The notes under the pieces: model-generated
Seen by the model: the letters and a program-made list of their open reading frames with translations, nothing else
What the model was told of the DNA's origin: nothing
The model's database searches: none
Shown: positions 31,314 through 35,134 of the stretch, one piece after another
Position numbering within the stretch: the stretch's first letter is position 1
How the letters are laid out: every line of letters begins with the position of its first letter
Made by a program: the position numbers and the translations under genes
Origin: an uncultured Dehalococcoidia bacterium
Lineage (GTDB): Bacteria; Chloroflexota; Dehalococcoidia; Dehalococcoidales; Fen-1064
Direction of reading: 5' to 3'
NCBI GenBank assembly: GCA_903916765.1
Contig: CAIWXV010000020.1
Location: 1-35,134, forward strand
Length of the DNA stretch: 35,134 bases

Positions 31314-32238
31314 TGTTATTCCCTTTTGCAAAAGGATGGGCGGCGAGATACACCTTTTTAGCCTGAGTTTTACTGACGTGAGTATAAATCTGAGTAGTGG
31401 TCAGACTGGCATGACCGAGGAGTTCCTGCACCACTCTGAGGTCGGCTCCGCCATCGAGCAGGTGAGTGGCGAAGGTATGCCTTATGGTATGAGGGTGCAC
31501 CCTTTTCGTCATGCCCATTTTCTTGGCGTATTGCTTCACAATTTTCTGAATCCGCCGTTCAATCAAACACTTTCCATAGCGGCTGACGAAGACAGCATCG
31601 GTTTTCTTATTACCCAGGAGTTTGGGTCTGGCTTGCCCGAGGTAGGTAATTAGGGCTTCTGCGGCAGGTTTTCCCATCAGGACAAGACGTTCTTTTGAGC
31701 CCTTGCCTATCACGCGGATTTCATGAGTGCTCAGGTCAATTTGGCTGAGTTTGAGATGAACCAGTTCACTGACGCGCAATCCGGAGGCATAGAGTAGCTC
31801 CAGTATGGCACGGTCGCGTTGTCCTTCGGGAGTTGAGGTGTCCGGTATCGTGAGATATTTATTCATTTCGTCATGAGTAAGGTAGGACGGCAATTTTTTA
31901 TCCTGTTTAGGTGAGGAAATCTTTTCCAGAGGGTTTTCCTGTATCATTCCTTCTTTTTGCAGATACCCGTAGAAGGAGCGAATGGCAGATAGTTTGCAGG
32001 TGATGCTGGTCTTTGCTACCTTCTGGTCCATCAACCACATGATGTAATCCCGCAAGGTTTGTTTATCCACTTTCTCCAGCGAGTTGATTTTCTTCATCAT
32101 GAGAAATGGAAAGAAGCCTTTTTGTGTGCCGCGGATATTATTGCCTACCAGCGCATTATAGTAGGTACGTACGGTATAAGGCGAAGCATTTCGCCCCGCT
32201 TTCATATAGTCGATGTACCTGTTAAGAACCTCTTGCAT
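31306..32238 (-). CDS. Tyrosine recombinase, XerC/XerD type
   Basis: It has a SAM-like core-binding N-terminal domain (about 1-100) and a catalytic domain with all active-site residues: Arg in ASGLRVSEL, Lys in GKGSKERL, His-x-x-Arg in HTIRH, His in LLGHAS and the nucleophile Tyr285 in QIYTHV. Length (310) and stand-alone position next to topA suggest the chromosomal dimer-resolution recombinase acting at dif, not a mobile-element integrase. No dif-like site or element boundary is seen nearby. XerC, XerD or a single XerH-like enzyme cannot be told apart here. The ATG has only a weak GGGGT upstream. Overlaps the M24 peptidase gene by 8 bp. Confidence 0.9.
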   Translation of the reverse strand: MQEVLNRYIDYMKAGRNASPYTVRTYYNALVGNNIRGTQKGFFPFLMMKKINSLEKVDKQTLRDYIMWLMDQKVAKTSITCKLSAIRSFYGYLQKEGMIQENPLEKISSPKQDKKLPSYLTHDEMNKYLTIPDTSTPEGQRDRAILELLYASGLRVSELVHLKLSQIDLSTHEIRVIGKGSKERLVLMGKPAAEALITYLGQARPKLLGNKKTDAVFVSRYGKCLIERRIQKIVKQYAKKMGMTKRVHPHTIRHTFATHLLDGGADLRVVQELLGHASLTTTQIYTHVSKTQAKKVYLAAHPFAKGNNND

Positions 32239-32255
32239 TAGTTACCCCAGAGATG

Positions 32256-32335
32256 CTCTCTCCCCTATGTGGGAGAGAGTTAGGTGAGGGGTAACAATAG
32301 CACCCTCACCCTTACCTCTCCCCTCAAGGGAGAGG
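32256..32335. repeat. Nested palindromic repeat between topA and the Xer gene
   Basis: Three paired segments form one symmetric unit: CTCTCTCCC/GGGAGAGAG (32256-32279), GGTGAGGG (32283-32290) with CCCTCACC (32303-32310), and CCTCTCCC/GGGAGAGG (32315-32335). The right half is close to the reverse complement of the left half. It is an intergenic repeat of the CTCTCCC/GGTGAGGG kind and fills most of the 106-bp gap. Confidence 0.75.
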
Positions 32336-32344
32336 AGTGACAAC

Positions 32345-34486
32345 CTAATCCTGTGCTACTTCTACCGCTGGTTTATTCTCCGTTGCTTTGTCTCGATAAT
32401 TACATTTGGTACACTTTGCCTTGCCTTCTCTGTACTCCGTCATCAATCCACCGCATTTGGGGCAGGGAGTAGGTAGAGGCTTGGCATTGGCGGCAAAGGT
32501 ACACTTCGGATAGCTACTGCATCCGTAAAAGATTTGTCTTTTCTTATTGAATCGCTGGATTAGTTCACTGCCGCATTCCGGACATTTAACTCCTGTTTTA
32601 ATCTGGTAGGAGCGGGTGGATTTACACTCGGGATAGCCGGTGCAAGCAAGGAATTTACCGAAACGCCCGATTTTTATTGCCATCGGTTTACCACATTTGT
32701 CACAGACCTCACTGGTTAACTCTACCGGTGTCTCGACTTTGGCAATGCCCACTGAGGCTTTCTTCAAGTCGTTTTCAAATGCCGTATAGAAATTATTGAC
32801 GACGGTTTTCCACGGCTTTTTCTGCTGTGCAATTTCATCGAGGTCGTCTTCCATACGTGCTGTGAAATCGATATCGACAATATCAGGGAAATTCTTTGTA
32901 AGCAGGTCAGTTACCAGCATACCGAGTTCAGTGGGTTTGAAGATACCGCTGGTCTTGGTAACGTATTCCCGGCGTTTGATTGCTAGCATAATTGATGCAT
33001 ACGTGCTGGGGCGTCCGATACCTCGCTCTTCCAGCATCCTGATTAAACTGGCTTCGGTGAAGCGTGACGGCGGTTGTGTGAAACGCTGTTCCGAAAGTAA
33101 TTTGAGGAGCTTGAGAATATCGTCCTTTACCAGAGATGGTAAGGGAGCGTGACTTGTCTCTTCTTCGGACTTGCCTTCCTCTCTGTTATAGAGAACTGTA
33201 AAGCCGAGGAAACGGTTGACCGAACTGGACGTGCGGAAAAGATAAATATCTCTGGAATCATTGCACTTGGCTTCGATATCGACGGTTGTATTATCATAAA
33301 TGGCGGCAGACATCTGACTGGCGACCATACGGTTCCAGATTAATTGATACAGTTTGAATTGATTGGATGCCAGATATGGTTTTGCCATCTCAGGTGTACG
33401 GTGAATTTTGGTAGGTCGGATAGCTTCATGGGCTTCCTGGGCACCCTTGATTCGACTAGTGAAAACACGGGCATGCGGCGGTATGTAATCGTCCCCATAC
33501 TTCTCACTAATGAAAGCCCTGGTTTCAGCAATTGCGGTACGTGCGACATTAGTGGAATCAGTACGCATATAGGTGATTAAGCCGACACTTTCCTCTTTGC
33601 CCAGAGGTAAACCTTCATAAAGTTGCTGGGCAAGCATCATCGTTTGTTCTGCCGAGAAGCGCAGTTTATACCAGGCTTCCTGCTGTAAGGTGCTGGTGAT
33701 GAAAGGCGGCGCCGGTTGGCGGACAACTTTTTTGGTTTTTAATTTACCGACGATATAGTTTGCCTGTTCCAATCGGCTTTTCAGTTTCTCTGCTTTTTGC
33801 TCATTGTCGATACCAAGTTTTGTCCCGTCGGCAAGGCTGACTAATTGGGCACGGAAGGGAGCAGCTTTAATCGTCGATTTTTTAGTAAGCTCTGCTTCGA
33901 TATTCCAGTATTCTTCCGGGACGAACTTTTCGATTTCCCGCTCACGGTCGACGACGATTCGCAGGGCAACTGATTGCACTCTTCCTGCGGAGAGCCCTCG
34001 CCTGACTTTTTGCCAGAGAAGGGGACTGAGTTTATATCCTACCAGACGGTCAAGAATACGACGGGCTTGTTGTGCATCGACGAGGTGCATATCTATAGAA
34101 CGGGGATGCTTGAATGCTTCTAAAACAGCCTCCTCGGTGATTTCGTGGAAAACTACCCGACGGAAGTGCGCTCCGTTTTCCTGGATAACGCTTGCCAAAT
34201 GCCATGCAATCGCTTCTCCTTCACGGTCAGGGTCGGTTGCCAGGTAGATGGTAGATACTTTTCGACTGGCCTCTTTAAGTTCTTTAACTATTTTGCTCTT
34301 GTCTCGCGGTACCACATATTTGGGTTCGAAATCATGCTCGATATCTACTCCCAATCGGCTCTTGGGCAAATCTCTGATGTGTCCCATAGACGCTTTCAGA
34401 TGCATATTACTGTCCAGTATCCGACTAAGCGTTCGCGCTTTGGCCGGTGATTCGACGATGACCAGGCTCTTTTTATTGTTACTCAA
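32345..34486 (-). CDS. topA: DNA topoisomerase I
   Basis: This type IA topoisomerase relaxes negative supercoils. A Toprim domain at the N terminus (VIVESPAKARTL, YLATDPDREGEAIAWHL), the catalytic tyrosine in LITYMRTDST, and three C-terminal C4 zinc ribbons (CDKCGKP, CPECGSE and CPKCGGL with their partner cysteines) give a complete 713-residue enzyme. The TTG start at 34486 has GGAG 8 nt upstream. It overlaps the stop of a decayed dprA by 8 bp, showing that the old dprA-topA coupling is still visible. No promoter was found directly upstream, so transcription may come through the dprA remnant. Confidence 0.96.
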   Translation of the reverse strand: MSNNKKSLVIVESPAKARTLSRILDSNMHLKASMGHIRDLPKSRLGVDIEHDFEPKYVVPRDKSKIVKELKEASRKVSTIYLATDPDREGEAIAWHLASVIQENGAHFRRVVFHEITEEAVLEAFKHPRSIDMHLVDAQQARRILDRLVGYKLSPLLWQKVRRGLSAGRVQSVALRIVVDREREIEKFVPEEYWNIEAELTKKSTIKAAPFRAQLVSLADGTKLGIDNEQKAEKLKSRLEQANYIVGKLKTKKVVRQPAPPFITSTLQQEAWYKLRFSAEQTMMLAQQLYEGLPLGKEESVGLITYMRTDSTNVARTAIAETRAFISEKYGDDYIPPHARVFTSRIKGAQEAHEAIRPTKIHRTPEMAKPYLASNQFKLYQLIWNRMVASQMSAAIYDNTTVDIEAKCNDSRDIYLFRTSSSVNRFLGFTVLYNREEGKSEEETSHAPLPSLVKDDILKLLKLLSEQRFTQPPSRFTEASLIRMLEERGIGRPSTYASIMLAIKRREYVTKTSGIFKPTELGMLVTDLLTKNFPDIVDIDFTARMEDDLDEIAQQKKPWKTVVNNFYTAFENDLKKASVGIAKVETPVELTSEVCDKCGKPMAIKIGRFGKFLACTGYPECKSTRSYQIKTGVKCPECGSELIQRFNKKRQIFYGCSSYPKCTFAANAKPLPTPCPKCGGLMTEYREGKAKCTKCNYRDKATENKPAVEVAQD

Positions 34487-34733
34487 CTTTTACTCCATAA
34501 ACCTCTCTGGTTTCACGAGCCAGTACATATTTCATACTACCGACTGATTTTACCAGTCATTTTAACTCCATCATTGCCAGTGTACTGCTAACGGTCGATA
34601 CTGGCAAGCTACTATCATTACAAATCTCATCGATATGAGCTGGTTCGGCAGATAATTTACTTATCAATAGTGATTCCGTGTCCGATACCCGGGATAAAGC
34701 TGAATCCCACCCAATATTTAAGTCCTTTGTTTT
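34479..34733 (-). pseudogene. dprA: Remnant of dprA (DNA-processing protein A), winged-helix C terminus
   Basis: Translating the minus strand across the 330-bp gap before topA gives a readable DprA C-terminal winged helix: LSAEPAHIDEIC, then LPVSTVSSTLAMMELK, a TGA stop at 34557-34559, then LVKSVGSMKYVLARE and a final TAA that overlaps the topA TTG. The family normally has glycine after MELK, so a single GGA-to-TGA change would explain the stop. Upstream of 34733 the frame hits another TGA, and no Rossmann-like DprA core is present; an MFS gene ends at 34817 instead. The gene thus appears truncated at its 5' end and broken by a nonsense codon. DprA loads RecA on incoming DNA in transformation. 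Confidence 0.8.
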
Positions 34734-34816
34734 TCATGTTGGGAATATAGTTATTCTAGCACAGGGGTTGAAATCAAAACAATTGTAACTTGTCTTGCGA
34801 TGCAATTTTGATTCGC

Positions 34817-35134
34817 TCAGTTGCGACTTTTCCCCAAGAACAGGGTAGCTACCAGCACAATCACAAAAAGGCTGACACCCTGGATGGCGAAAGCGGCACC
34901 AAAGCCCGACCGAGTAATGATGCCTCCAATAAGTGATGAAATGATAGGTCCGCCACGGCTGATGGTATAGTAAATACCGAGCACAGTGGAGCGTTCGCCC
35001 TGTGAGGTATGAGTGATGATATAAGATTCGGTGACCGGCATGATGATATACATACATATTCCGAGGATAAGTAAAATAATCGGTACAATCCATACGTATG
35101 GTATAACGCTTAGCAGATATATTGCCGGACCTGC
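34817..35134 (-). CDS. Major facilitator superfamily transporter, C-terminal part
   Basis: The frame is open from the right edge to a stop at 34817-34819, giving 105 residues of C terminus. It begins near IYLLSVIPYVWIVPIILLIL, continues through MYIIMPVTESYIITHTSQGERSTVLGIYY (a typical cytoplasmic-loop to helix transition of MFS permeases) and ends with two more helices and the basic tail FLGKSRN. Three or four membrane helices of a twelve-helix inner-membrane carrier are visible. The substrate cannot be inferred. The first ATG inside the window (35053) is internal, not the start. Its 3' neighbour is the dprA remnant. Confidence 0.85.
   Translation of the reverse strand, partial: AGPAIYLLSVIPYVWIVPIILLILGICMYIIMPVTESYIITHTSQGERSTVLGIYYTISRGGPIISSLIGGIITRSGFGAAFAIQGVSLFVIVLVATLFLGKSRN

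Noticed and set aside
31306..32238. Xer-type recombinase as a mobile-element integrase
   Set aside because: It is coupled to a peptidase gene next to topA, with no tRNA, direct repeats or cargo nearby. A housekeeping Xer role fits better.
34574..34607. TTGCCAGT/ACTGGCAA inverted repeat upstream of topA as an operator
   Set aside because: It lies inside the readable dprA winged-helix remnant, so it is adequately explained as former coding sequence.
34817..35053. Complete 78-residue membrane protein
   Set aside because: The frame stays open to the window edge and upstream codons continue a transporter helix, so this is the end of a longer MFS gene.
34734..35093. 119-codon minus-strand ORF at the right edge
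   Set aside because: It is out of frame with the MFS transporter it overlaps and is rich in H, Y and C in a way typical of a shadow frame. The MFS frame shows real membrane helices.
1..35134. CRISPR arrays, tRNA or rRNA genes, replication origin
   Set aside because: No regularly spaced repeats, cloverleaf-like segments, rRNA signatures or DnaA-box clusters were seen. The solitary dnaN is not accompanied by dnaA.

Overview
The window looks like chromosomal sequence of an anaerobic bacterium, most plausibly a member of the Chloroflexota (Dehalococcoidia-like). This is an inference from gene content and style: moderate GC, frequent TTG and GTG starts behind clear Shine-Dalgarno sites, an NAD(P)-linked [NiFe] hydrogenase, an AmmeMemoRadiSam pair, a DUF2339 membrane protein, and dispersed intergenic palindromes starting GTCATTCTGA. 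No rRNA, tRNA or CRISPR array was seen. Both edges cut genes.

Layout. Positions 1-3031 are the right end of an integrated element: small unknown genes and a large serine recombinase whose 3' end overlaps the 3' end of dnaN, so the dnaN terminus is the likely attachment site. Positions 3006-8268 (minus strand) hold dnaN, with its own promoter, and a pantothenate operon in the order DUF2520 reductase, panD, panB, panC, then rdgB. That operon starts from a near-consensus promoter with a roughly 175-nt structured leader containing a possible 39-codon leader ORF. Positions 8342-10679 (plus) encode the radical SAM enzyme AmrS and a Memo-AMMECR1 fusion. rarA follows, then a NarL-type response regulator and its PAS histidine kinase. 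A 57-residue membrane protein and a small HTH/zinc-finger protein precede a three-gene hydrogenase operon (fused beta-gamma, delta, alpha) that closes at a strong terminator at 19616-19654.

Positions 19653-25063 (minus) are a probable envelope and lipid operon: RDD protein, DUF2339 protein, a gamma-glutamylcyclotransferase-like protein, two tandem patatins (one apparently catalytically dead) and a glycerophosphodiester phosphodiesterase. Positions 25259-28999 (plus) are aspS-tig-clpP, followed by a small DUF3795 protein. Positions 29501-34486 (minus) carry topA, a Xer-type recombinase, an M24 peptidase and a PHP-domain protein. Immediately upstream of topA is a decayed dprA: the winged-helix C terminus is readable but interrupted by TGA. 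A partial MFS transporter runs off the right edge.

No wholly new system is proved here. The observations most worth following are the pan operon leader RNA, the dnaN-integrated element with two palindromic structures in front of its recombinase, the hydrogenase beta-gamma fusion, the active/dead patatin pair and the dprA ruin.
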